Below, in pieces: positions 52,136-61,139 of a DNA stretch of 64,000 nucleotides. Position 1 is the stretch's first letter, and every line of letters starts with the position of its first letter. Origin of the DNA: Desertivirga arenae. Lineage in GTDB: Bacteria > Bacteroidota > Bacteroidia > Sphingobacteriales > Sphingobacteriaceae. The stretch lies in the NCBI RefSeq assembly GCF_017355785.1, contig NZ_JAFEWE010000003.1, positions 310,001 to 374,000 on the forward strand. Reading direction: 5' to 3'. The notes beneath the pieces were generated by a model that did no database searches, had not been told where the DNA came from, and worked only from the letters and a program-made list of their open reading frames with translations. The position numbers and the translations under genes are program-made.

Positions 52136-53497
52136 CTAGAGCTCTGCAACTGCAGTATAAAAAAATTTAGTTTCCGACTCAGGGTATATTTCAACTTTGG
52201 CCTGACCTGTTAATTGGGCGTATACCTGTCCCTGATTAAACGTAATGCTAAACTTTTTACCAGGCAACATCGCTAAGGAATACTCTCCTTCAAGTACTTT
52301 TATTTGTGCGGGAGCAAGAACGGCGCTTTTTCTAAAGCGCATTATTTTAGGAATGGTGAAAGGTTTATCAAATAAGATATTTTCAATACTCTCAGCCAGA
52401 TGATACATACTAATAACATTGTACGAATTACTCAGCACGATTACTGTTTTGTTCTTTTCCGGATATCTTACGATAATGCTTGCATACCCTGGATAGCCAC
52501 CCGTGTGCATATACCATTTTCCTGAAAAATGTCTGTTGGGCATTATAAGCCAACCAAAACCGTAAGCCAGCCCCCCTAGCTTTGCGTTTTTTCCATTAAT
52601 GAGCTGTGAAGGTTGATAAGCCCGGCTCAGCGCTTCTTTACTAACTAATTTTTCGGTGTACAAAGCCTGGTCCCATTTAAATAGGTCCTCTGTTGTGCTA
52701 CTTATGCCATAAGGCCCTGCTACCCCATCGAAGTAATATTCGTACTTGTTGGAAAGCATTTCATCGTTAATAACAAAGGTTCCTTTTCCCGCATCGTAAA
52801 CATACCCGTTGGCATAATCTCTAATTTTAGACTTAGCCGCTCTTTGAGCATAAACTCTGGTATGATTCATCCCAAGGGGAACAAATATTTTTTCCTGTAT
52901 GTATTTACTGAACGCCATTCCAGAAACCTTTTCAACAATTAGAGCGAGCAGAACATAGTTGGTATTTGAATAAGAAAGCTGTTCTCCTGGTTTAAAATTT
53001 AGAGCCTGAGGACTTTTCTCGATACTTGCCAGAATATCTTTGTTATAATTAATTTGATTGATATTTATCCTCTTCTCATCCCAGCCTAAAAACTCAGGTA
53101 TACCAGATGTATGATTTAAAAGATTTTGGATAGTAACACCGGGGTAAGCAATTTTAGGAAAGTACTTTTGCAAACTATCAGAATACTCGAGCTTTTTCTT
53201 ATCGTGTAATTGCATGATAGCCATTGCAGTAAACTGCTTTGAAACTGATGCTAATTCAAACATCGTTTGGCTTGAAACCGCTTGCTTTGTTGCTAAATTG
53301 GCATACCCCATGGTTTTCTGATAAATGGGAAGCCCGTCTTCTGCTACTAATACCGAACCGCTAAAGGTACTGTCCGCACAAATTGTATTAAATAGAGAAT
53401 CGAGTTTCTTTACCTTCTGGGCATTTGCCCTCAAGCTACACTGAAATAATAAAAAATAAAGCAGAAGACTGAAGATGTGAATAGGTTTATTATTCAT
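52136..53497 (-). CDS. Serine hydrolase, beta-lactamase/penicillin-binding fold
   Basis: The 453-residue exported enzyme has a signal sequence ending near CSLRANAQ. The SxxK motif is Ser84-Val-Ser-Lys87, the YxN motif is Tyr176-Ser-Asn178, and HTGG (YMHTGGYPG) is the KTG equivalent. A C-terminal beta-rich extension (about 370-453) is of the kind seen in class C-like esterases. It may be an esterase, D-amino-acid peptidase or beta-lactamase; the residues alone do not decide. Single gene. Confidence 0.9.
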   Translation of the reverse strand: MNNKPIHIFSLLLYFLLFQCSLRANAQKVKKLDSLFNTICADSTFSGSVLVAEDGLPIYQKTMGYANLATKQAVSSQTMFELASVSKQFTAMAIMQLHDKKKLEYSDSLQKYFPKIAYPGVTIQNLLNHTSGIPEFLGWDEKRININQINYNKDILASIEKSPQALNFKPGEQLSYSNTNYVLLALIVEKVSGMAFSKYIQEKIFVPLGMNHTRVYAQRAAKSKIRDYANGYVYDAGKGTFVINDEMLSNKYEYYFDGVAGPYGISSTTEDLFKWDQALYTEKLVSKEALSRAYQPSQLINGKNAKLGGLAYGFGWLIMPNRHFSGKWYMHTGGYPGYASIIVRYPEKNKTVIVLSNSYNVISMYHLAESIENILFDKPFTIPKIMRFRKSAVLAPAQIKVLEGEYSLAMLPGKKFSITFNQGQVYAQLTGQAKVEIYPESETKFFYTAVAEL

Positions 53498-53566
53498 AGG
53501 ATAAAATTCTTGCGACTAACAAGTGTACTGAATTTTACTCCACAAAACAAGCACCCAAATGCCCTT

Positions 53567-55807
53567 TTACTCTAACAATTCGTCAAAATGAATAGGCAAC
53601 TTAGTGATGCGCTTACCTGTAGCGTGAAATACAGCATTGGCAATAGCAGCAGGCATAGCTACCAGGCCAATCTCTCCTACTCCTTTCACGCCTAATTCAT
53701 TTATCAACTCATCTTTTTCATCTGCAAAGATCACTTCCAATTGATTAACATCGGCATGCGTTGGAATATGGTATTCTCCCAGATTGGGATTTACATACTT
53801 CCCTAAGGTCTCATCAACGATCGACTCTTCATGTAAGGCCTTACTTATTCCCCAGATCATTGACCCACTTATCTGGCTCCGGGCCGTCTTTGGATTAATA
53901 ATTTTACCTGCAGCTACGGCTGTCACTGCTCGCGTTACTGTAATTATTTTCAACTCTTTATCCACCTCCACTTCTACAAAAGAGGCACTATGAGTCATCT
54001 TGCTATATTTCCTTAATTTCAAAGCATGCGGCTTCCCCATATTGGTGGTCTTTATAGCCTGACCTTTGTTAGCTGCAACGATAGCTTCAAAACTGATAAA
54101 GACAGAAGGATCAGATCGTAAGGAGATACGTCCGTTTGCAAATACTACCTCCTTTTCAGAGGCTGCTGCAAGTGGAGATCCCTTAATTCCCTTTGCTTTC
54201 TTTAACATTTTTTCCTTTAAGGCCTTTGCTGCTATAACGATAGCTACCCCAGTTGAGGAGGTCATGGATGAGCCGCCCTGAAACATGGAGAAGGGCTTTT
54301 TGCTATCGCCGTAATTGAATGTTACATCTTCAATGGATAATCCGAATTCATCGGCAGCAATTTGTGTCATTACGGTAAATGTTCCTGTACCAATATCTGT
54401 AACCGCATTGTTTACTACCAGTTTACCTTCTGCAGTGATCATTGCTTCAACGCGGGAAGGAAACTGGTAAGCATCCCATACTCCGGTTGCCATACCATAC
54501 CCCACCAGCTTATTACCACGGGGCATGCTCGCAGGTTGGGGATTTCGCTTATTCCAGCCAAATCGCTCTGCTGCCTGCTGATAGCATTCTCTTAGCGCCT
54601 TGCTGGTAAAGGGCTTTTTAGTTGAAGGATCAATTTCCGCATAATTGCGTAACCGCAATTCCAGGGGATCTACATTCAGCTTATAAGCCAGCTGGTCCAT
54701 GGTGCACTCAATGGCATGCATAGCAGTGGAACCGCCGGGGGCACGCATATCTATTGGTGTAGACAGGTCAAGCGGAACTACTTTATATTCAAAAAGCGTA
54801 TTTTTTGAAGGATATAGACGGTGGCTCCAGGAGGAGATCACTTCGGTATAATCCTCATAAGAAGATGTTTCAACAAAGGCGGAATGTTGCATTGCTGTAA
54901 GTTGCCCGCTTTCATTTGCAGCAAACTTCAACCGTTGAATATTCTGAGGCCGGTGCCCCAAAGAAAACATCTGCTGCCTGTCAAGGGTAACGCGAACATT
55001 CCTCTTCAGATGAAGTGCAGCCATTACTGAGAGAAAAAGCTGGTATTGCGGTCTTAAGCCTGAGCCAAAAGCCCCTCCAACGAAAGGAGCTAATACCCGG
55101 ACGTTCTTATATTGAAGCCCAAATACATTAGCGATAAAAACTTGGTTATTAATTGTCCCCTGCGTTTTATCGTAAATAGTAAGCTTTCCTTCGCCTTCGA
55201 ATACCGTAGTGGTTGCAAAGAGCTCGATGGGATTATGGTGCTCGGGACTATGACGGTACTCAGTATCAACTTTAAAAGGCGCTGCTTCATACGCCTTTTT
55301 AAAGTCACCCTCCGGCTTAGGTGGAGGCGGTTTTAATACAGTCGCCAAACCTTTTTTTGCGTCTCTGGCCTTGTGCAAGCTATTATTAATACACGTTTCG
55401 AAACCCTCCTGTTGATAGTCGACCTTTATAAGGGTAGCGGCATATCGCGCCGTCTCAAAGTCTGTTGCAACAACCAAGGCTATCGGTTGACCGTTGAATT
55501 TTATTTCATCATCATGCAAGGGTTTGAAGACAGTCCCCGGAGGGGCATCCATATCTGCATATTGAAGATCGAACCAAGCCAGCTTAGGCCTGTTTTGATG
55601 TGTTAACACCTCTACAACACCTTCCAATGCCTTTGCACCTGATATATCAATATTTAGAATTTTGCCTTTAGGAATAGTGCTGCTGACTACATAGCCGTAT
55701 AGCAGTCCGGGTACATTATATTCTGCTGCATATTTCGCAGTACCGGTTACCTTTTGCCGGCCCTCTAAGCGGCTTACTGGCTGCCCTACGCTTGGTTTAA
55801 CTGACAT
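53567..55807 (-). CDS. Molybdopterin-binding subunit of aldehyde oxidoreductase (PaoC-like)
   Basis: The 746-residue large subunit of a xanthine oxidase family enzyme. It binds the molybdenum cofactor: GGAFGSG (about 245) and the catalytic Glu712 in GVKGVGEIGL are present, and MRAPGGSTAMHAIECTMDQLA is the conserved centre. N-terminal VGQPVSRLEGRQKVTGTAKYAAEYN matches the family start. Together with the two genes upstream it makes a PaoABC-type heterotrimer oxidising aldehydes to acids. No cofactor-insertion chaperone is next to it. Confidence 0.92.
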   Translation of the reverse strand: MSVKPSVGQPVSRLEGRQKVTGTAKYAAEYNVPGLLYGYVVSSTIPKGKILNIDISGAKALEGVVEVLTHQNRPKLAWFDLQYADMDAPPGTVFKPLHDDEIKFNGQPIALVVATDFETARYAATLIKVDYQQEGFETCINNSLHKARDAKKGLATVLKPPPPKPEGDFKKAYEAAPFKVDTEYRHSPEHHNPIELFATTTVFEGEGKLTIYDKTQGTINNQVFIANVFGLQYKNVRVLAPFVGGAFGSGLRPQYQLFLSVMAALHLKRNVRVTLDRQQMFSLGHRPQNIQRLKFAANESGQLTAMQHSAFVETSSYEDYTEVISSWSHRLYPSKNTLFEYKVVPLDLSTPIDMRAPGGSTAMHAIECTMDQLAYKLNVDPLELRLRNYAEIDPSTKKPFTSKALRECYQQAAERFGWNKRNPQPASMPRGNKLVGYGMATGVWDAYQFPSRVEAMITAEGKLVVNNAVTDIGTGTFTVMTQIAADEFGLSIEDVTFNYGDSKKPFSMFQGGSSMTSSTGVAIVIAAKALKEKMLKKAKGIKGSPLAAASEKEVVFANGRISLRSDPSVFISFEAIVAANKGQAIKTTNMGKPHALKLRKYSKMTHSASFVEVEVDKELKIITVTRAVTAVAAGKIINPKTARSQISGSMIWGISKALHEESIVDETLGKYVNPNLGEYHIPTHADVNQLEVIFADEKDELINELGVKGVGEIGLVAMPAAIANAVFHATGKRITKLPIHFDELLE

Positions 55808-55823
55808 AGATTATCCTCTTATC

Positions 55824-56843
55824 TTAAAGTGATGGCTGAGCTCCAGGACGTTGAGTTGACGGATCTAAGGCCATCATACAATTTCTAACAATAGCCCTTT
55901 TGGCAAGCTCTATCTTAAACTGATTATATTTATATCCCTTGGCTCCCTGCAGTATAAGATCGGCTGCCTGAGCGAAATTTTCTGGTGTTACGGCCTTGCC
56001 TCTTAGCAGGTCTTCCGCTTCAGGAACACGCCAGGGCTTATGTGATACGCCGCCTAGAGCAATCCGAGCATCCTTAATTATCTCTCCTTCGAGTTCCAGA
56101 CCTGTGGCCACAGACACTAAAGCAAAAGCATAAGAATGGCGATCGCGTAACTTCAGGTATGAATAATTTTTTTCAAATCCCTTTGCAGGTAGATCGATAG
56201 ATGTAATAAGTTCACCTTTTTTCAAAGTGTTATCTATATCAGGACGATCACCTGGTAAGCGATGAAAATCTGCAAAAGGTATTCTTCTATCGCCATTAGG
56301 CCCTACAATATTGATCACCGCCCCCAGCGCTGCGAGTCCCACACACATATCTGAGGGGAAAACTGCTATACATTCTTCGCTTGCACCTAAAATAGCATGG
56401 ATACGATTATAACCTTTCAGGGCAGAGCATCCTGAGCCGGGCGATCTTTTATTACAAGGTGAATTAGCATCATAAAAGTAATAACAACGGGTTCGCTGCA
56501 ATAAATTCCCCCCATTCGTAGCCATATTGCGGATTTGAGCAGAAGCACCTGCAAGTATGGCTTTTGATAACAATGGATAACGACTTTCAATTACTGGATG
56601 ATAAGCAGTGTCAGCATTACTTAACAATGCACCTAATCTGACGCCACCTGTACCTGTTGATTTGAGCGCCTTTAGGTCATCGACTTGATTCAAATCTATC
56701 AGCAGATCAGGATGGCTTAAATCATATTTCCACAGATCGATAAGGTTAGTACCCCCTGCAATAAAAGAAGCACCACTATCCGCTGCAACGGCATTCAATG
56801 CTTCTCTGGTTGAATTGACGCGTAAGTATGAAAAGCTATTCAT
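55824..56843 (-). CDS. FAD and 4Fe-4S subunit of aldehyde oxidoreductase (PaoB-like)
   Basis: The 339-residue subunit has the FAD-binding motif FIAGGTNLIDLWK and the four cysteines of the PaoB-type [4Fe-4S] insertion (C120, C130, C139, C158 in RTRCYYFYDANSPCNKRSPGSGC ... ECIAVFPSDMC, written here in pieces because of length). The cluster is characteristic of PaoB rather than of ordinary xanthine dehydrogenase FAD subunits. The ATG here is 36 bases inside a longer frame and overlaps the end of the upstream 2Fe-2S gene by 8 bases, typical coupling. Confidence 0.9.
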   Translation of the reverse strand: MNSFSYLRVNSTREALNAVAADSGASFIAGGTNLIDLWKYDLSHPDLLIDLNQVDDLKALKSTGTGGVRLGALLSNADTAYHPVIESRYPLLSKAILAGASAQIRNMATNGGNLLQRTRCYYFYDANSPCNKRSPGSGCSALKGYNRIHAILGASEECIAVFPSDMCVGLAALGAVINIVGPNGDRRIPFADFHRLPGDRPDIDNTLKKGELITSIDLPAKGFEKNYSYLKLRDRHSYAFALVSVATGLELEGEIIKDARIALGGVSHKPWRVPEAEDLLRGKAVTPENFAQAADLILQGAKGYKYNQFKIELAKRAIVRNCMMALDPSTQRPGAQPSL

Positions 56844-57336
56844 TTGGGGTTTCTCCTTCCATAACTTCCATAATTGCATCTATAATTCCAATGCTGGCAC
56901 CGCATCGACAAAGGTTTCCGCTCATTAGTTCCTTAACTTCTTCCCGGGTTTTCGCTTTACCTTCCTTTAATAATCCAACAGCGCTGCAGATCTGCCCTGG
57001 CGTACAATACCCGCATTGAAAGGCATCATGATCTATAAAAGCTTGTTGTATTGGGTGTAGATCTTCTCCTTCAGCAATCCCTTCAATGGTAGTGATCGCA
57101 GCCCCATCTTTCATAACTGCAAGCGTAAGACAGCTTAAGACGCGCTTTCCGTCGCATAAAACGGTACAAGCTCCGCATTGTCCATGATCACAGCCTTTTT
57201 TGGTGCCGGTTAGATCAAGCCTTTCCCGGATTGCATCGAGCAGGCTGACCCATGGTAGCAGACTAAGTTCGTGGCTCTTCCCATTTATATTCAAACGGAT
57301 AAGTTGTAGACCAGTTGATTGATGAGTATGTTGCAT
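56836..57336 (-). CDS. 2Fe-2S subunit of aldehyde oxidoreductase (PaoA-like)
   Basis: A 166-residue iron-sulfur subunit with both clusters: plant-type C49, C54, C57, C69 and the second cluster C108, C111, C143, C145. It feeds electrons from the molybdenum site to FAD. Unlike E. coli PaoA it has no twin-arginine signal at the N-terminus (MQHTHQSTGLQLIRLNI), so the enzyme is predicted to stay in the cytoplasm. First gene of the three-gene operon. Confidence 0.92.
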   Translation of the reverse strand: MQHTHQSTGLQLIRLNINGKSHELSLLPWVSLLDAIRERLDLTGTKKGCDHGQCGACTVLCDGKRVLSCLTLAVMKDGAAITTIEGIAEGEDLHPIQQAFIDHDAFQCGYCTPGQICSAVGLLKEGKAKTREEVKELMSGNLCRCGASIGIIDAIMEVMEGETPNE

Positions 57337-57404
57337 AGCAGAAATCTTAGGTAAGTAACAGTGCGTCTAACCATATGTTCGGGTTCAATTGATTTAACAA
57401 GCAA

Positions 57405-58994
57405 TTAAATTAACTCAATTACCCGGGTGATTTTGATTTGTTCCTGGAAATGCTCGTCGTGAGAGACGACAATTAATGAGCCTTCATATTCCTGAATTGC
57501 TGCTACCAAAATATCAATATTCTGTATATCAAGGTTGTTCGTTGGTTCGTCTAAAATGATGACATCGGGTGCTTGTTCGCTGATAGTGAGACAGCATAGA
57601 ACCAGCCGCAATCTTTCACCGCCGCTTAACAAGGTGCAAAGCTTGTTCCAACTGTCTTTGCCGAATAAAAACCTGTTAAGTCTTATCTTAACTTCGTGCT
57701 CTTGAAGTCCCGTCTCATTGAACAACTGGGCTTGCTCGTACAGACTCACATTATCATCAATTAAAGAATAGTCCTGATCGATATATATTGCTCTATTTTG
57801 CTGACGTTTAAGTGTTCCCTTCTGAGGTTCGAGTTGACCAAGAATAATTTTAATCAGGGTAGTTTTGCCGGTACCATTGGCTCCCTTTAACAATACTCTT
57901 TCACCGCTTCGTAACTCAACATCCAGCTCATTTCTCCAGATTGGCTTTTGATTATAGGAAAAATTCATACCCTCTGCGCTGAACAAGAGCTTTCCCTTAT
58001 GGATGTGAGACCCATCAAATTCAAACTTCATTTTATCGATTTCAGGGATCTGTGAGCGCAATTCTTGAAACTCCTGGCGGATGCCGTTGATCTTTTCTGT
58101 ATGAACTCCCTTTAACTTCGCGGTACTGTTTTCGGCATTATTCCTTAACGTGTTCATCATGATCCGTGCAACTCCTGCTTTCTCTTGTTTTTTCTTACCA
58201 CGCGAGTCAAGCTTATTCTGGCGTTCTAAGGCTTCCCTTTCTTTTTCCTTCGCCTGCTTCAAGGCCTTTTCTTTGCTTTTCAGATCCTGGTTCAAGGCTA
58301 GTAACTCAATCTCTTTTTGCTCCTTATAGAAGTCATAATTTCCCCCATATATCGAGATATTGTTTGTACTTAGCTCGAAAGTAGTATTTAAAAGGTTGAG
58401 AAGTTTGCGGTCGTGACTTACTACCAATAAGGTTGTCTTGGTAGATCTGATAAATTCATAGAGCAATTGCCGGGCCTGAAGGTCGAGATGATTACTGGGC
58501 TCATCGAGCAAAACAAAGTCCGACTGATGAATACGGATCCCGGCAAGAAAAACCTTGGTCTTTTGTCCGCCGCTTAGGCTTTCAAGCCTCTGCCCCACAT
58601 CTATATCATTTAACTGCCAATAGCTTAAAGCGTCCTGGCAACGTTCTTCGATGGTCCAATCATCATCGAGCTTATAAAAATTTTCTTCAGTAGCATTTCC
58701 ACTAATGATTTCCTTTAAAGCTATAAGCTTCGTATCAATTTTTAAAGCCTCAGCAACTGTTAAATGATCAAACTGCCCGAATATTTGAGGGACATAGTAA
58801 GGTACGGCATCGGCCTTCAACTGTCCGGTATAGGGAGTTAATTCTCCTGCAATGATCTTTAATAATGTTGATTTTCCAGAGCCATTATTGCCAATTAAAG
58901 CAACTTTATTATGAGTGTTAATAGTAAGATGAATATTACTAAATAACAGCTCTTTATCAGGATGTATATAAGTGAGTTCGTGTAGAGTAAGCAT
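57405..58994 (-). CDS. ABC-F family ATPase
   Basis: The 529-residue cytoplasmic protein has two ABC domains, no membrane helices, and a charged linker between them (KEKALKQAKEKEREALERQNKLDSRGKKKQEKAG). Walker A motifs are GNNGSGKST and GANGTGKTT; the signatures (LSGGQKTKVFLAGI, LSGGERLRLVLCCL) and Walker B DEPSNHLD and DEPTNNLD are intact. ABC-F proteins act on ribosomes; some protect against antibiotics, others are housekeeping, and the subgroup cannot be settled here. A leader of about 95 bases separates a candidate promoter (59097-59129) from the start. Confidence 0.92.
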   Translation of the reverse strand: MLTLHELTYIHPDKELLFSNIHLTINTHNKVALIGNNGSGKSTLLKIIAGELTPYTGQLKADAVPYYVPQIFGQFDHLTVAEALKIDTKLIALKEIISGNATEENFYKLDDDWTIEERCQDALSYWQLNDIDVGQRLESLSGGQKTKVFLAGIRIHQSDFVLLDEPSNHLDLQARQLLYEFIRSTKTTLLVVSHDRKLLNLLNTTFELSTNNISIYGGNYDFYKEQKEIELLALNQDLKSKEKALKQAKEKEREALERQNKLDSRGKKKQEKAGVARIMMNTLRNNAENSTAKLKGVHTEKINGIRQEFQELRSQIPEIDKMKFEFDGSHIHKGKLLFSAEGMNFSYNQKPIWRNELDVELRSGERVLLKGANGTGKTTLIKIILGQLEPQKGTLKRQQNRAIYIDQDYSLIDDNVSLYEQAQLFNETGLQEHEVKIRLNRFLFGKDSWNKLCTLLSGGERLRLVLCCLTISEQAPDVIILDEPTNNLDIQNIDILVAAIQEYEGSLIVVSHDEHFQEQIKITRVIELI

Positions 58995-59096
58995 AAGAAT
59001 TTCTTTGAGAATAAATAAAATCGAGAAGCCCTCAGGCTAGTTCGGTACTTATTGTCTGAAAGAAATTAATCACATGCTTTTAAAATTTTGGTGCTG

Positions 59097-59129
59097 CAAA
59101 TATAGGGAAAGCACAATAAATAGTTACCC
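59097..59129 (-). promoter_or_regulatory. Candidate promoter of the ABC-F gene
   Basis: A TATATTTG -7 box with a TTTTTG at a somewhat long 24-base spacing. It gives a leader of about 95 bases. Confidence 0.4.
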
Positions 59130-59214
59130 AAAAACCAGCTATTTACACAGTTTATGAACTGACGGTTTCGTAGCCGGCAATAAAATTTGCAGTTTATGAG
59201 ACAGTAAAGAAGCA

Positions 59215-59248
59215 AAAAAGCCCTTAATCTTTCGATTAAGGGCTTTTT
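59215..59248. terminator. Bidirectional terminator after tRNA-Pro
   Basis: A perfect 15-bp stem AAAAAGCCCTTAATC and its complement has a 4-base TTTC loop and T-runs on both strands. It lies 23 bases past the 3' end of the tRNA on the minus strand. Confidence 0.85.
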
Positions 59249-59270
59249 CTTGAGATCTTATCTCTTTAAG

Positions 59271-59344
59271 TCGGGGTGGCAGGATTCGAACCTACGACCT
59301 CCACATCCCAAATGTGGCGCGATACCGGGCTACGCTACACCCCG
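59271..59344 (-). tRNA. tRNA-Pro (anticodon UGG)
   Basis: A 74-base cloverleaf on the minus strand. The acceptor stem is CGGGGTG / CACCCCG with discriminator A, the T arm contains GGTTCGAATCC, and the anticodon stem CCACA / TGTGG encloses TTTGGGA with anticodon TGG. The CCA end is not encoded. It has its own promoter and terminator. Confidence 0.95.
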
Positions 59345-59376
59345 ATTGGTGGTATCACCTTTTGTTTTTGGTGATG

Positions 59377-59406
59377 CAAATATAGAGTTTTTAAGGCTTT
59401 GTCAAA
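59377..59406 (-). promoter_or_regulatory. Promoter of tRNA-Pro
   Basis: TTTG, 18-base spacer, TATATTTG: a full match to the Bacteroidetes consensus, about 33 bases before the tRNA 5' end. Confidence 0.65.
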
Positions 59407-59627
59407 AATCTAAAACAAAGAAAATAGGTCTTTATAGTCTCCAGCACTGCATAGCTCTGATTAACAAGGGAATATTTTTTTGACAGAAGCCTAATTTCTA
59501 TGATCACAAACCATCTGACTACAAAATTGTCTTTTTGGTAGAACCCAAAATACAAGAAGCACGCGAAAGTTCTGCTTTGGTTTACGGGTTTTATTGTCAA
59601 TTATATAAATAGACTTCAAAAAACACT

Positions 59628-59915
59628 ATGCCTGGATTTAAAACACATTTTCCGATTAAAGGAGTAAGAACTGACGTGACTATTACTCCTCTCGAAGACA
59701 ATATCTTTTCTATTGCTCTTGAAAGTACTGATGCCTTCGACGAGGATACTAACCCCAGGAGCGAAACAGTAGCTAGCAGGAATGTACCCAACCTTCTAGT
59801 GCAAAAAACTAAAAACGGATGGGCTATTATGGATGAGGGTACCTTCGATCTTAACAGTGAAGATCTGAAAGCCCTTGGAAATGCTATCGAAAATCAAAAC
59901 AGCCGATTTTCATAA
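59628..59915 (+). CDS. Small hypothetical protein before App1-like gene
   Basis: A 95-residue soluble protein (MPGFKTHFPIKGVRTDVTITPLEDNIFSIALESTDAFDEDTN and VASRNVPNLLVQKTKNGWAIMDEGTFDLNSEDLKALGNAIENQ). It reads like an alpha/beta fold. Its stop is followed two bases later by the start of the App1-type phosphatase gene, so they are certainly cotranscribed and may interact. No family recognised. Confidence 0.75.
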   Translation: MPGFKTHFPIKGVRTDVTITPLEDNIFSIALESTDAFDEDTNPRSETVASRNVPNLLVQKTKNGWAIMDEGTFDLNSEDLKALGNAIENQNSRFS

Positions 59916-59916
59916 T

Positions 59917-61068
59917 ATGGCTTTTAAGGAGTTTTTGAATAAGCATCTGCTGCAGCTGGAGGATAAATTTGATGATTTTTTTTCGGCCTTAAAAACCCGG
60001 CTTGGCTTGAACGATCCTATACAGATAGTTCCTTATCGTACCTATGGTACAACCAACCGCCTTTTTATTAAAGGCCGGGTACTTCAGGATAAGCTACTTA
60101 AATCCTCCACCTCTCAGGATACGATATTTACCAACTTGGTAAATATGTACAAGCGTTTTGAAAGCGACGAAGTACCCCATGCTGTAATCCGTGTTAAACA
60201 CCAACATAAAGATCACTTTATCACTACCGATCATGAGGGCTATTTCGAGCTGAACATCTCTCCTGACGATATAATTGATCTTAATGAACTTTGGCAAACC
60301 GTTGAATTGGAACTTCATCAGGCTCCTTTTCCTGTTGAAGGAAAAAGTTTGGCTAGCTCCGAAATACTGATTCCCCCTTACGACTCGGAGTTTGGAGTGA
60401 TCAGCGACATAGACGATACTATCGTTCAAACCTCTGCTACCAATGTGCTGTCCATGGCCAGTACAGTTTTTTTGCGAAATGCACATACTCGACTCCCCTT
60501 TCCGGGTGTTTCTGCATTTTACCGGGCCCTTCAACTTGGTCGAAATGGCAAGAGGAATAATCCCTTCTTTTATGTATCTAGCAGTCCCTGGAATATGTAC
60601 GACCTTTTGAGGGAGTATATGGACTTGAATGATATTCCGCAGGGGCCTCTCCTTCTCAGGGATTTCGGTTTCAACGGTTTGCAGTTTAGTGGAAGCGGAA
60701 ACCACCAGGATCATAAGCTGAAACAAATAGATAATATCCTGACCACTTATCCCTTATTGAACTTTGTACTGATCGGAGATAGTGGGCAGGACGACCCGGT
60801 AATATATAAAGAAGTTGTAAAACGGTTCCCCGGCCGTGTTCTTGCCATCTATATTCGGGACGTACAGAACTTGCGAAAGGAAAAGGCAGCCTCTGCCATA
60901 GCAGAAGAAATAAGCCTTGCTGGTGTGGATATGTTGGTAATAGATACTGCAAAAGAGGCGGCAGACCATGCGTCTGAAAAGGGATTAATCCTTACGGAGG
61001 AGCTCCCCGCGATTAAAGTAGATAAGGATATGGATACCGGCGTTGCTCCTGGGAAGGCCGAGCTTTAA
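59917..61068 (+). CDS. App1-like phosphatase (DUF2183)
   Basis: The 383-residue protein has an N-terminal beta-sandwich-like region (about 30-140) and a DUF2183/App1 catalytic domain of the HAD superfamily with DxDxT (Asp164-Ile-Asp166-Asp-Thr168, in SDIDDTIVQTS). The second motif is FFYVSSSPWNMYDLL, and FVLIGDSGQDDPVIYKEV holds the acidic metal motif. App1 of yeast is a phosphatidate phosphatase; bacterial substrates are unproven. ATG here lies just after the stop of the small upstream gene; a longer start at 59875 would overlap it. Confidence 0.88.
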   Translation: MAFKEFLNKHLLQLEDKFDDFFSALKTRLGLNDPIQIVPYRTYGTTNRLFIKGRVLQDKLLKSSTSQDTIFTNLVNMYKRFESDEVPHAVIRVKHQHKDHFITTDHEGYFELNISPDDIIDLNELWQTVELELHQAPFPVEGKSLASSEILIPPYDSEFGVISDIDDTIVQTSATNVLSMASTVFLRNAHTRLPFPGVSAFYRALQLGRNGKRNNPFFYVSSSPWNMYDLLREYMDLNDIPQGPLLLRDFGFNGLQFSGSGNHQDHKLKQIDNILTTYPLLNFVLIGDSGQDDPVIYKEVVKRFPGRVLAIYIRDVQNLRKEKAASAIAEEISLAGVDMLVIDTAKEAADHASEKGLILTEELPAIKVDKDMDTGVAPGKAEL

Positions 61069-61139
61069 AAGAAAATGAACATAGGTTTTTTATTTGTAGC
61101 TGAATAAACTCTACATTTACGAGCTCCTATCAGTATACC

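Noticed and set aside
58995-59096. Attenuator in the ABC-F leader
   Set aside because: Only a 4-bp stem (AGCC/GGCT) and a two-codon ATG-TGA are visible; not enough for a regulatory call.
60094-60726. 210-residue minus-strand reading frame
   Set aside because: It is opposite the App1-like phosphatase with its DxDxT motif; a shadow frame.
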